Below, piece after piece: positions 55,654-64,000 of a stretch of 64,000 nucleotides of DNA. The notes beneath the pieces were generated by a model. It did not search any database and was not told where the DNA came from. It saw only the letters and a program-made list of their open reading frames with translations. This DNA comes from Beijerinckia mobilis. Its GTDB lineage: Bacteria > Pseudomonadota > Alphaproteobacteria > Rhizobiales > Beijerinckiaceae. How positions within the stretch are numbered: position 1 is the first letter of the stretch; each line of letters opens with the position of its first letter. The DNA is taken from positions 81,710 through 145,709 of the forward strand of contig NZ_JQJH01000012.1 of the NCBI RefSeq assembly GCF_000745425.1, given 5' to 3'. The translations under genes were made by a program, and so were the position numbers.

Positions 55654-57090
55654 TCACACGGCTATCTGGGCGAGCTTTACATTCAGGAAGTCGAGAATAC
55701 CTTCGCTTCCACCCTCGCGACCCATGCCGCTGTATTTGATGCCACCGAAAGGCGCCTCGGCGGCCGCGAGCGCAGTGCTGTTCACGCCGACCATTCCCGT
55801 CTCGATACGAGAAACCGCCTCACGCATACGCGCGGGATCGCGCGTGAATACATAAGCGGCAAGCCCATATTCACTGGAATTGGCGCGCTCATAGACACTT
55901 TCGGGATCACTGAAGGGCGTGACCGCCGCAATCGGTCCGAAATTTTCCTCGGCCAGAGCCTTGGCATCGTCCGGGAGCCCCGAAATCACCGTCGGGGCGA
56001 AGAAAAAGCCCTTGTTCTGGCCCGCCGGGCGCTGTCCGCCGGTCGCAATGCGGCCACCCCGGCTCTCGGCATCGGCGACAATGCTCTCCATCGCATCGAT
56101 GCGGCGCTGGTTGATGAGCGGCCCCATTTGTGTTGCATCGTCAAGACCACGGCCAAGGCGCAACGCGCTTGCTCTCCGCGCAAGCCCTTCGATGAAACGG
56201 TCGTGGATCGATTCATGGACATAGAAGCGGTCCGGAGCGACGCAGACCTGTCCGGCATTGGCATATTTGGTCGGCGCCGCAATATCGAGCACGGTATCGA
56301 CGTCGACATCATCGAAAACGATGAGCGGCGCGTTACCACCAAGTTCCATGCTGACACGTTTCACCGTCGCCGCCGAATCGCGGAGCATCTGCTGACCGAC
56401 GGTAGTCGAACCCGTCAGGGTGATCTTGCGTACAAGCGGCGAGGCAACAAGCGGTGCGTAAGTCGTTTTGACTGGGCCGACGACGAGATTGACGACACCC
56501 TTGGGAACACCAGCTTGACGTATGCAGTCGACGAGATGCATGGCCGTGCCCGGACATTCATCGGAGGGACGCACGATCACCGAACAGCCAGCCGCGATTG
56601 CGGGCGCGATCTTGCGGGCAACGAGCACGGCGGGAAAATTCCAGGCAGTGAAGGCCGCGACAATGCCGACAGGCTCATGCAGAATTTCAATGCGTCCGCC
56701 CGGCGCCCGGCTTTCGACGATACGGCCATAGATACGCCGCGTTTCTTCCGCGAACCATCGGAATTGATCGATCGAAAGCACCCATTCCCGCCGCGCCTGC
56801 GCAAGCGGTTTTCCAGATTCAAGCGTGATGATGCGTGCCGCCTCTTCAAGCCGCTCCCGCATCACATCGGCGACGGCATGCAGCAGATCGGCGCGTGTCC
56901 AGGCAGGAACCCCACGCCAGCTTTTCAACGCCGCCGAGGCCACTGCAATCGCTTCCTCGACATCCGACGTATCGGCCGAGGCCACTTCACCAAGCGAGGC
57001 ACCCGTTGCCGGATCGAGCACGTCGATGCGCTCCTTGCTGGTGCCAGCGCGCCAGGCTCCGTCGATGAACAGACCGAACTTCTCGTACAT
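55654..57090 (-). CDS. NAD(P)-dependent aldehyde dehydrogenase
   Basis: A 478-residue aldehyde dehydrogenase of the succinate-semialdehyde/glycolaldehyde-type branch. It has AFTAWNFPAVLVARKIAPA, the catalytic glutamate in SMELGGNAPLIVFDD and the catalytic cysteine in ANAGQVCVAPDRF. It lacks the features expected of CoA-acylating methylmalonate-semialdehyde dehydrogenase (IolA). It most likely oxidises the aldehyde released by the adjacent aldolase. ATG 57090 (MYEKFGLFIDGAW) follows CGGAGTGC. It is the first gene of its minus-strand operon. Confidence 0.88.
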   Translation of the reverse strand: MYEKFGLFIDGAWRAGTSKERIDVLDPATGASLGEVASADTSDVEEAIAVASAALKSWRGVPAWTRADLLHAVADVMRERLEEAARIITLESGKPLAQARREWVLSIDQFRWFAEETRRIYGRIVESRAPGGRIEILHEPVGIVAAFTAWNFPAVLVARKIAPAIAAGCSVIVRPSDECPGTAMHLVDCIRQAGVPKGVVNLVVGPVKTTYAPLVASPLVRKITLTGSTTVGQQMLRDSAATVKRVSMELGGNAPLIVFDDVDVDTVLDIAAPTKYANAGQVCVAPDRFYVHESIHDRFIEGLARRASALRLGRGLDDATQMGPLINQRRIDAMESIVADAESRGGRIATGGQRPAGQNKGFFFAPTVISGLPDDAKALAEENFGPIAAVTPFSDPESVYERANSSEYGLAAYVFTRDPARMREAVSRIETGMVGVNSTALAAAEAPFGGIKYSGMGREGGSEGILDFLNVKLAQIAV

Positions 57091-57393
57091 CAAGCAGCAC
57101 TCCGGGAATAAGGGAGACATTTCGCAACGATCGTTGCAGAATATGAACATGCGGGAGGAGCGGCAGAGCAACGGACGCAACAATCGCCGCTGCATTCACG
57201 CAGGTGAAGCCTTTGAGAATACGGGGAGAAATCGGTCGCCCACACAACGACACAGCTTGTCAGCAAGTCGTTTCCTCCCGATCATTGTTTCTTGTGTCAC
57301 CGCGTTGCGGCGTTAAGCAAACATTATTGCATGTTGATTGTTAGTGCAATAAAAATTCCTTGTTCTCTGCACAAGGAAATATCCGCCACAGGC
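57091..57393. promoter_or_regulatory. Divergent promoter region with GCAATAAAAATT motif
   Basis: Between the aldehyde dehydrogenase and TauE/SafE genes. TTATTGCA (57324-57331) and TGCAATAA (57345-57352) are inverted. The 12-mer GCAATAAAAATT (57346-57357) is identical to the one before iolD. This is a candidate regulator site controlling both directions. Confidence 0.5.
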
Positions 57394-58179
57394 ATGGCGC
57401 GCTCAGAAGGGAAGAAACAATTGACGACGCTGGATTGGTCTTTCTATGCGGCGGCCTTTCCCGCCACCATGCTCCTTGGCCTGTCCAAGGGCGGCTTTAC
57501 CGGCCTTTCGGTCCTGGCCCAGCCGATTCTCGCTCTCGCCATCTCGCCGGTACGTGCCGCGGCGATCCTTCTGCCCGTGCTCATTGTTCAGGATGTCGTG
57601 AGTCTGGCCGCCTATTGGCGGCGATGGGACAACCGCCAATTGAACCTGCTTCTCCCGGGCGCTTTCCTCGGCGTTATCGCAGGCTATCTGCTCGCCTCAT
57701 CGATTTCGGATGCAACCATCGAAGCCGGTATCGGCGTGCTGGCGCTCATTGAGGCCACCCGTCACGCTCTCAAACGGGGAGCTGATTCATCCGTTGCCGC
57801 TGCTCGCCCAGGACGTTTTGCTGGGCGTTTGTGGAGCCTCCTTTCGGGTTTCACCAGCATGATCGCCAATGCGGGTGGACCGCCCTTCATGATCTATCTT
57901 TTGCGGCAAGATCTTTCCCGGGACGTGTTTGCCGCGACGGCAGTCGCTTTCTTCGCCATCGTCAACTGGATCAAGCTCCCCTTTTTCATGGCGCTCGGAC
58001 AGATCACCAGCAGCAATCTCACGACATCGGCGGTGCTTTTTCCGATCGCGGTGGTCTCGACCCTGGCCGGAGTGCGGCTCGTTACGCTCGTCCCCCAGGA
58101 GCGCTATTTCGGCGTCATCTATGGGCTTTTGGCAGCGGTCGGCGCGAAACTTCTTTACGACGGCATCACCATAACCTGA
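57394..58179 (+). CDS. TauE/SafE-family membrane exporter
   Basis: About 261 residues with seven or eight hydrophobic helices. The duplicated family motif is visible as AAFPATMLLGLSKGGFTGLSVLAQP near the start and SGFTSMIANAGGPPFMIYLL in the second half. The family exports sulfite, sulfoacetate and other small organic anions. Here it may remove an acidic end-product or a sulfonate of the neighbouring pathway. ATG 57394 was chosen; an earlier ATG at 57331 is possible. Confidence 0.83.
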   Translation: MARSEGKKQLTTLDWSFYAAAFPATMLLGLSKGGFTGLSVLAQPILALAISPVRAAAILLPVLIVQDVVSLAAYWRRWDNRQLNLLLPGAFLGVIAGYLLASSISDATIEAGIGVLALIEATRHALKRGADSSVAAARPGRFAGRLWSLLSGFTSMIANAGGPPFMIYLLRQDLSRDVFAATAVAFFAIVNWIKLPFFMALGQITSSNLTTSAVLFPIAVVSTLAGVRLVTLVPQERYFGVIYGLLAAVGAKLLYDGITIT

Positions 58180-58390
58180 TTCGCCAACGACGATCCCTCG
58201 AAAGTCTCGGCGGCGGTCCCTTGCAGACAAGGAAAATTGCGGGTCTATTTATCCAGCAAGAATTGTTTTATCATTCCGACCCGCAGAGCGCCCAAAGAGT
58301 GATTTCTTCCAAACGGTCCTCATTCCGGCACCGGGCGGGAGAATATTTGGGGCGTCGCAACCGGCGCCAATGCCGCCCCGGATGTGAGTC

Positions 58391-59326
58391 ATGCCGAAGA
58401 AGACCAATGCTCCCCCCGCAATCGTTCCGAAAAATTACGAGGGGATCGTCAATCTCATCACGAAAAACTACGCGGATCTCTCGACCCGGTTTCAGCAGAT
58501 CGCGCGGTTTTTCACGCAAAATCCCAATGTAATCGCTCTCGAATCGATCAATTCGATCGCCGAGAAATGCGGCGTCCATCCCTCGAGCCTCGTCCGCTTT
58601 GCCCAGAACTTCGGTTATTCCGGTTTCAAGGAATTGCAGGCGGTGTTTCAGACCAGGCTCGTGACCACCGCGCCCGGCTTTCGCGAACGCATCAGCGCCC
58701 TTGAAAGCGAATTGTCGCGCAACGAGAGCTCGGGCAATCTCGGCTTTTTGCGCGATCTCGTCGTGCGCGACATGGCGGCACTGCAGGGATTGCTCGACGG
58801 CATTTCAGAAGACTCGCTTGCGACCGCCGCAAACCTGCTCACAAAGGCCGATACGATTTACATCGCCGGCCAGCTCCGGTCGGAACCCATCGCCTCCTTC
58901 CTGCGCTACCTGCTGACAATGCTGCATTGCCGCGTGGTTTTTCTCGATCCGGCCGGTGGCCTTGCACTGGAAATGGCGGCGACGATGACCGAGAACGACG
59001 TGCTCGTCGCCATCGCCTTCCGTCATTACGCCAAGGAGGTCGTCGCCATTTGCGATGTCACGGTCGGCGCGGGAACCCCCCTCATTGCGATTACCGACAG
59101 CCAGCTGTCACCGCTCGCCAAGAATGCGAGCATCCTCTTCACCGTCCCGGAGGACGAATATACATTTTCCCGCTCACTCGCCGCCCCGATGTGCCTGGTG
59201 CAATGTATAGCCATCGCCACAGCGGCAGCGCAGCAGCCGGATCGCAGCGCCACGCCACGTATCCCGACAGTGACGGAAATTGCGCGCGATCGTACCGCCA
59301 CAGAAGCGCGACGCAAACGGGGTTGA
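58391..59326 (+). CDS. RpiR/MurR-family transcriptional regulator
   Basis: A 311-residue protein with an N-terminal RpiR helix-turn-helix (residues about 15-90: FFTQNPNVIALESINSIAEKCGVHPSSLVRFAQNFGYSGF, a typical pattern) and a C-terminal SIS sugar-phosphate-binding domain (TIYIAGQLRSEPIASFLRYLL, DVLVAIAFRHYAKEVV). RpiR-type proteins regulate iol genes in rhizobia. It is encoded just upstream of iolD and is the natural candidate to bind the AT-rich motifs of this region. The effector is unknown. Confidence 0.88.
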   Translation: MPKKTNAPPAIVPKNYEGIVNLITKNYADLSTRFQQIARFFTQNPNVIALESINSIAEKCGVHPSSLVRFAQNFGYSGFKELQAVFQTRLVTTAPGFRERISALESELSRNESSGNLGFLRDLVVRDMAALQGLLDGISEDSLATAANLLTKADTIYIAGQLRSEPIASFLRYLLTMLHCRVVFLDPAGGLALEMAATMTENDVLVAIAFRHYAKEVVAICDVTVGAGTPLIAITDSQLSPLAKNASILFTVPEDEYTFSRSLAAPMCLVQCIAIATAAAQQPDRSATPRIPTVTEIARDRTATEARRKRG

Positions 59327-59351
59327 GACACGTTTTCCGGCCCCATATTTT

Positions 59352-59394
59352 TTGCAAAAAAACTTGCAAATAAATTTTTCGCGCAATAAAAATT
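59352..59394 (+). promoter_or_regulatory. Candidate regulator sites upstream of iolD
   Basis: TTGCAAAAA (59352-59360), TTGCAAATAAATTTTT (59364-59379) and GCAATAAAAATT (59383-59394) lie in tandem 45-90 bases before the iolD start. The last 12-mer is identical to 57346-57357. Confidence 0.5.
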
Positions 59395-59439
59395 ACAAAA
59401 CCCGGCTGGACGAGCTATCGGGTTCTGGGAGGAAGATGT

Positions 59440-61281
59440 ATGGCGACGGTCCGCTGCACCATGGCGCAGGCCCTGGTTCGTTATCTTTGCAATCAATTCA
59501 CGATCATTGATGGAAAGCGCGCGCCATTATTCCCCGGCGTATTCGCGATTTTCGGCCATGGCAATGTCACCTGTTTCGCCGAGGCGTTGGAAGCCGTGCA
59601 GGACAAATTGCCGACATGGCGTGGCCAGAACGAGCAATCCATGGCGCTCGCCGCAATCGGTTTTGCCAAGGCGACACGCCGCCGTCAGATCATGGTAGCG
59701 TCAAGCTCCATCGGCCCCGGCGCCCTCAATATGATAACGGCGGCGGGTGTAGCACACACAAACCGCCTGCCCGTGCTGCTGCTTGCCGGAGATACTTTCG
59801 TCAATCGCCGGCCGGATCCGGTCATGCAGCAGGTCGAGCATTTCGGCAATCCGACGATCACCGTCAATGACGCCTTCAAGGCCGTCACCCGCTATTGGGA
59901 TCGGATCGTCCATCCGGAACAGATCATTTCTTCGTTGCCGCAAGCAGTCGCAGCCATGCTCGATCCTGCCGATTGCGGGCCGGCCTTCATTGCCCTGCCC
60001 CAGGATGTGCAGGAGATCGCGTGGGATTATCCGGAAGAATTTTTCACCGAGACCGTGCATGTCATCCCGCGGCCACGACCGGATCGCGGACGCTTGCAGG
60101 AAGCCGTCGCCCTCCTCAAGGCGGCGCAACGGCCGCTGATCATCTCCGGTGGCGGCGTACGTTATTCCGGCGCCGAGGAAGCGCTCGCCGCCTTCGCCGC
60201 AAAACACGGCATTCCGCTGTGTGAAACCATTGCCGGCAAGGGCAGCGTCTCGCATGATCACCCCGCCCATGTCGGACCCATTGGTATTGTCGGCTCGACC
60301 TCGGCCAACATCATGGCCGCAGAAGCCGATGTCATCCTCGCCATCGGCACGCGGCTCATGGATTTCACCACTGGTTCATGGTCCTCATTCCAGCCGGATA
60401 CGAAATTCATCACCGTCAATGCCGCGCGCTGGGATGCGACCAAACACCGGTCGCTTGCCGTTGTCGGCGACGCCCTCGAAACGGTGAAGGAATTCGATCA
60501 ATATCTCGACGGCTGGAGCGCCGGTGCCGCCTGGACCGATAAGGGCAAACTCGAATTCGCGAAATGGAATGACGCACTCGATGGCTTTCAGAAGCCGACC
60601 AACGACCCCATCCCAACCTACGCGCAGGTCATCGGTGTCGTCAATGCCAAGGCGGCGGACAAGGACCTCCTGATTACGGCGGCGGGCGGTCTGCCCGGCG
60701 AAGTCATGAAAAACTGGCGGGTGAAAGCTCCGAATACATTCGATTGCGAATTCGGCTTTTCCTGCATGGGTTACGAAATTTCCGCCGGCTGGGGCGCGGC
60801 GATGGCCGATCCCAGCCGCACGCCAATCGTCATGATTGGCGATGGCACCTATATGATGATGAATTCGGACATCTATTCCTCGGTCCTTTCGGGGCACAAG
60901 ATGATCCTCATCGTCTGCGACAACGGCGGCTATGCCGTCATCAACCGCCTGCAGAACGCCAAGGGCGGCGCCTCCTTCAACAATCTTCTCAAGGATTGCC
61001 GGGTCAAGGAGCCCTTCCCCGTCGATTTCAACAAACATGCGGAATCGATGGGCGCGCTTACACGGCGGGTGGAAAGCCTGGCCGATCTCGGTCAGGCCCT
61101 GGAATGGGCGAAGATGACCGACCGCACCACCGTCATCACCATCGTTTCCGACGCCTTCACCTGGACTCCGGGTGACGCCTGGTGGGATGTCGGCGTGCCG
61201 CAGGTGAGTGCGCGCGCGGAAGTACTTGAGGCCGCGCGGCAACAGCAGGATGGGCGGACCCGCCAGCGCGTCGGCGTCTGA
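59440..61281 (+). CDS. iolD: Trihydroxycyclohexanedione hydrolase IolD
   Basis: A 613-residue thiamine-diphosphate enzyme that opens the ring of 3D-trihydroxycyclohexane-1,2-dione to 5-deoxyglucuronate. The N-terminal segment GVFAIFGHGNVTCFAEALE and the catalytic-glutamate region WRGQNEQSMALAAIGFAKA match IolD. The C-terminal diphosphate/metal motif is IVMIGDGTYMMMNSDIYSS. The start ATG follows GGGAGGAAG. It is followed by iolE, but iolB, which uses its product, is not in the window. Confidence 0.95.
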   Translation: MATVRCTMAQALVRYLCNQFTIIDGKRAPLFPGVFAIFGHGNVTCFAEALEAVQDKLPTWRGQNEQSMALAAIGFAKATRRRQIMVASSSIGPGALNMITAAGVAHTNRLPVLLLAGDTFVNRRPDPVMQQVEHFGNPTITVNDAFKAVTRYWDRIVHPEQIISSLPQAVAAMLDPADCGPAFIALPQDVQEIAWDYPEEFFTETVHVIPRPRPDRGRLQEAVALLKAAQRPLIISGGGVRYSGAEEALAAFAAKHGIPLCETIAGKGSVSHDHPAHVGPIGIVGSTSANIMAAEADVILAIGTRLMDFTTGSWSSFQPDTKFITVNAARWDATKHRSLAVVGDALETVKEFDQYLDGWSAGAAWTDKGKLEFAKWNDALDGFQKPTNDPIPTYAQVIGVVNAKAADKDLLITAAGGLPGEVMKNWRVKAPNTFDCEFGFSCMGYEISAGWGAAMADPSRTPIVMIGDGTYMMMNSDIYSSVLSGHKMILIVCDNGGYAVINRLQNAKGGASFNNLLKDCRVKEPFPVDFNKHAESMGALTRRVESLADLGQALEWAKMTDRTTVITIVSDAFTWTPGDAWWDVGVPQVSARAEVLEAARQQQDGRTRQRVGV

Positions 61282-61403
61282 GCCTTTCCGCCGCGTTTTT
61301 CTTTCTGACCAGATTCAAGGCCGTTCCTGCGGACGGGGCCTTTCGGCTTCGCTTTGCCCGCACGGCTGCGTTGACCCTCCCTCCACATTGATTGTGAGCG
61401 AAC

Positions 61404-62336
61404 ATGAACGCCAAGCTAGGTATCGCGCCGATCGCATGGTCGAATGACGACCTGCCGGAACTCGGTGGGCAGACCACCCTTGAAACCTGTCTGCAGGAAA
61501 GCCGTGCCGCCGGTTTTTCCGGCGTCGAGACGGGGGGCAAGTTCCCCAAAACCTCAGCAGAACTCGGACCGAAACTCGCCGCCTTCGGCCTCTCCCTCGC
61601 TTCTGGCTGGTATTCTGGTACCGTGCTTGATGCTCCCGACGATCTTGCGGCAGAAAAAGAGAAGGTCTCCGACCAACTCAAACTGTTTCGCGACCTCGGC
61701 GCCGCTTGCCTTGCCTATGGCGAGACGGCCGGGACGATCCAGAACATTCGCACGGCACCGCTCGAGACCCGCCGCCGTCTCGACGAGGATCAAATCCGCA
61801 CCTACGGCCATCGCCTGACGCGCTTTGCGGAATATTGCGCGGAAATGGGCGTGCCGCTCGCTTTCCACCATCATATGGGCACCGGGATCGAGACCGAGGA
61901 AGATCTCGATCTTCTGATGCGCCACACAGGCGAGGCGGTCGGGCTGCTTTATGACACCGGACACATGCGTTTTGCCGGTGGCGACCACCTGCGTGTCATC
62001 GAGAAACATGGACGCCGGATCATTCATGTCCACGCGAAAGATGTTCGTGACCCGGTGATAGCATCCCTTGATCGCGCACATGATTCCTTCCTCGACGCCG
62101 TCCTTGCAGGCGCATTCACCGTCCCCGGAGATGGATCCATCAACTTCGACGCCGTTGCCCGGCGTCTTGCCGATGCTGGTTATCAGGGATGGTTCATTGT
62201 GGAAGCGGAACAGGATCCGGTAAAGGCGCCGCCCGCCGAATATGCAATCATCGGCTACCGCGCTTTATCGGCTGCACTGCAAAAAGCTGGCTATAACATT
62301 CTGGGAGAGAATACGCATGAGCGCGTTGCAGGGTAA
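61404..62336 (+). CDS. iolE: myo-inosose-2 dehydratase IolE
   Basis: A 310-residue TIM-barrel enzyme. It begins with the family-typical IGIAPIAWSNDDLPELG-like segment (here LGIAPIAWSNDDLPELGG). Metal-binding candidates lie in FHHHMGTGIETEEDL, LLYDTGHMRFAGGDH, IIHVHAKDVRD and FIVEAEQDP. It dehydrates scyllo-inosose to the dione used by IolD. Its last 20 bases overlap the SDR gene, so the two are coupled. Confidence 0.93.
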   Translation: MNAKLGIAPIAWSNDDLPELGGQTTLETCLQESRAAGFSGVETGGKFPKTSAELGPKLAAFGLSLASGWYSGTVLDAPDDLAAEKEKVSDQLKLFRDLGAACLAYGETAGTIQNIRTAPLETRRRLDEDQIRTYGHRLTRFAEYCAEMGVPLAFHHHMGTGIETEEDLDLLMRHTGEAVGLLYDTGHMRFAGGDHLRVIEKHGRRIIHVHAKDVRDPVIASLDRAHDSFLDAVLAGAFTVPGDGSINFDAVARRLADAGYQGWFIVEAEQDPVKAPPAEYAIIGYRALSAALQKAGYNILGENTHERVAG

Positions 62337-63126
62337 GATTGCCGTCGTCACCGGCGGTACACAGGGACTTGGCGCCGCTATAGCCCGGACATTTGCCGAA
62401 CGCGGCGCCGCCGGCATCATCATTTGCGGCCGCTCGAAGGAAAAAGGCGAGGCCAAGGCTAAAGAGATTTCCGCCGCGACCGGAACCAAAGTCGTTTTCG
62501 TAGCCGCCGATCTTGGCCAGGTTGATGATTGCCTCGGCGTCGTCAGACGCGCGGATGCGGAATTCGGCCGCATCGATGCCCTCGTCAATGCGGCGGGAGC
62601 GACTGACCGCGGTACCATCATCGATACGTCCCCGGAATTGTTCGATAAGATCTTCGCCGTCAATGTCAAAGGACCCTTCTTCCTCATGCAGGAAGCAATC
62701 AAGCTCATGCGGCGGGAAAAAACCGAGGGGACGATCGTCAACATCTGCTCCATGTCGGAAATGGCCGGCCAACCCTTCATTGCCGCCTATTGCAGCTCCA
62801 AGGGCGCGCTCGCGACATTGACGCGGAATACGGCCTATGCGCTGTTACGTAACCACATTCGGGTCAATGCCCTCGACATTGGCTGGATGGCCTCTGACGG
62901 CGAGGACCAAATCCAAAAGAACTATCACGGTGCGAGCGACGACTGGCTCGCAAAAGCCGCCGCCGCCCAGCCCTTCGGCCGCCTGATCGATCCCGACGAA
63001 GTTGCGCGGGCAGTCGCATTTCTTTCAAGCGACGAATCCGGTCTCATGACGGGAAGCGTGATCAATTATGATCAATCGGTCTGGGGCGCCTATGACTCGG
63101 CGCCCAATCCCACCGCTCCCCTTTGA
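62317..63126 (+). CDS. Short-chain dehydrogenase/reductase
   Basis: A 269-residue classical SDR. The cofactor motif is VVTGGTQGLGAAIA (residues 11-24), NAAGATD follows, and the active site is the Ser of NICSMSEMAG with YCSSKGA (Tyr-x3-Lys). Substrate unknown; the position after iolE suggests oxidation of an inositol isomer or reduction of an inosose. The start ATG follows GGGAGAGAATACGC inside iolE. Confidence 0.88.
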   Translation: MSALQGKIAVVTGGTQGLGAAIARTFAERGAAGIIICGRSKEKGEAKAKEISAATGTKVVFVAADLGQVDDCLGVVRRADAEFGRIDALVNAAGATDRGTIIDTSPELFDKIFAVNVKGPFFLMQEAIKLMRREKTEGTIVNICSMSEMAGQPFIAAYCSSKGALATLTRNTAYALLRNHIRVNALDIGWMASDGEDQIQKNYHGASDDWLAKAAAAQPFGRLIDPDEVARAVAFLSSDESGLMTGSVINYDQSVWGAYDSAPNPTAPL

Positions 63127-63647
63127 AACGCGACATCACACGACACCACAGACCTCGACGCAACCGCGGAGACAATCCAGGATCAAATCGCACTCAACCG
63201 GCGATTTCCTGCACTCGACAAACGATCCGGGAGATTCCGGCAGCTCGCGTCCCGAGTCACGAGGGAAACACAATCATGCTGGTGTCTGTAAGGCGCCAGC
63301 TCACAGCCCAGAGAGATACGCATAAAAAGCAAATCTCCTGCGACGCATCTCCATATCGCCGTCAAATCGATGACCGTCACTGACAGGGCGAGAAGGCGGA
63401 TGGAAACGGCTCCTGCCCCGGTTCAGGCCACCCTGCCGCAATCTTTCAACAATCACATCTTCGGCCTGTTTCGCGGGGAGCCCTTAAGCGGCGGCCTTTT
63501 CGTTCTAACCGGAAAGGCCCCGCATTCAAAAAGCCTGGAAGCTTTGTATTCTCGATGGATCAAGCTGGTAACAACCAGGCCTGTTCCATCCCGGAAAAGA
63601 CGCTCCACCTGGCGATCCAAAGAAAAATAGTCAATGGGGAGGGGGAA
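63127..63647. other. Intergenic region before the porin gene
   Basis: About 520 bases with no supported gene. A hairpin GGCCTTTTC / GGAAAGGCC (63493-63519) may be a weak terminator. The end contains the ribosome site GGGGAGGGGGAA of the porin. Confidence 0.5.
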
Positions 63648-64000
63648 ATGGGAAGGACGGGGAAATCCTATAGACGGATTGTTAGTATTTTGGCCTCCAT
63701 GCTCGTCACCACCACTTCGGCTGTTGCGGCCGATGCGGTGACGAAGACAAAACCAAAGACAGCGACTGCCGACGATTTCTGGACGCGAGATCATCTATTT
63801 GGCGATATGGGAGGCCTGCGCACACAGCTTCACGACATGGGCATTGATTTCCAGATTGGCTATGTCTCGGAGAGCGTGACAAACTGGACCGGCGGCAAGG
63901 ATCAGTATGTCGTCAATGCCGGACAGGCGACCTTCGGCACGACCTTCGACCTCCAGCGGCTTCTGGGCGACCCCAACGCCATATTCCAGATCACATTGAC
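63648..64000 (+). CDS. OprB-like carbohydrate porin, 3' end cut by window edge
   Basis: ATG 63648 opens a frame that runs off the window. It has a signal peptide (basic RTGKSYRR, hydrophobic IVSILASMLVTTTSAVA, cleavage near AVAA). The mature start FWTRDHLFGDMGGLRTQLHDMGIDFQIGY-type pattern is that of OprB carbohydrate-selective porins. Only 117 residues are visible. It would let sugars or cyclitols across the outer membrane for the ABC importer. Confidence 0.85.
   Translation, partial: MGRTGKSYRRIVSILASMLVTTTSAVAADAVTKTKPKTATADDFWTRDHLFGDMGGLRTQLHDMGIDFQIGYVSESVTNWTGGKDQYVVNAGQATFGTTFDLQRLLGDPNAIFQITL

Overview
The window looks like a chromosomal segment of an alphaproteobacterium of the order Hyphomicrobiales (Rhizobiales), probably Beijerinckiaceae or a close relative. 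The evidence is a CcrM-type GANTC methylase, the order ddl-ftsQ-ftsA-ftsZ-bamD-recN, an alphaproteobacterial FtsZ C-terminal peptide, the order mutY-DUF721-dsbA-smc, a TIGR02301 protein, a ScfR/RamB-type regulator and a rhizobial-style inositol gene set under an RpiR-family regulator. The family assignment is inference; no rRNA or tRNA gene was seen.

Layout. 1-7200: a Nudix protein cut by the window edge, a TIGR02301 secreted protein, a dihydroorotase-family protein, YgfZ, the ccmC-ccmD-ccmG operon and a LuxR-type regulator. 7800-19300: a ScfR-like regulator, then the division and envelope block ddl, ftsQ, ftsA, ftsZ, a terminator, bamD with an unusual repetitive C-terminal extension, and recN. 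lpxC and ligA, which often belong to this block, are absent. 19800-30500: small metabolic genes (cupin, AhpD-like, extradiol dioxygenase, class II DAHP synthase), ccrM, a LuxR-type regulator, and mutY/DUF721/dsbA. 30600-42900: smc, an orphan pstS, a translationally coupled cyclic-nucleotide phosphodiesterase and class III adenylate cyclase, a patatin-like lipase and a convergent DUF3141 protein.

43500-64000 is a large carbohydrate or cyclitol catabolic region. One minus-strand set runs aldehyde dehydrogenase, HpcH/HpaI aldolase and 2-hydroxyacid dehydrogenase. After a promoter gap it continues with an IolG-like dehydrogenase, two further Gfo/Idh/MocA oxidoreductases around a TIM-barrel isomerase, a ribose/inositol-type ABC importer and an IlvD/Edd sugar-acid dehydratase. 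Divergent to this lie a TauE/SafE exporter, an RpiR/MurR regulator, iolD, iolE, an SDR and the start of an OprB-like porin. iolB, iolC, iolJ and iolA are not in the window. The set therefore combines the ring-opening half of inositol catabolism with enzyme classes of a non-phosphorylative (Entner-Doudoroff-like or sulfo-ED-like) sugar-acid route. AT-rich GCAATAAAAATT-type motifs recur at its promoter regions.

The intergenic DNA carries several families of dispersed, palindromic, modular repeats. Copies differ in sequence but keep their stems paired through compensatory changes, and one copy supplies the likely start codon of pstS. These repeats, the PDE/cyclase pair, the BamD extension and the hybrid catabolic cluster are the most interesting features.
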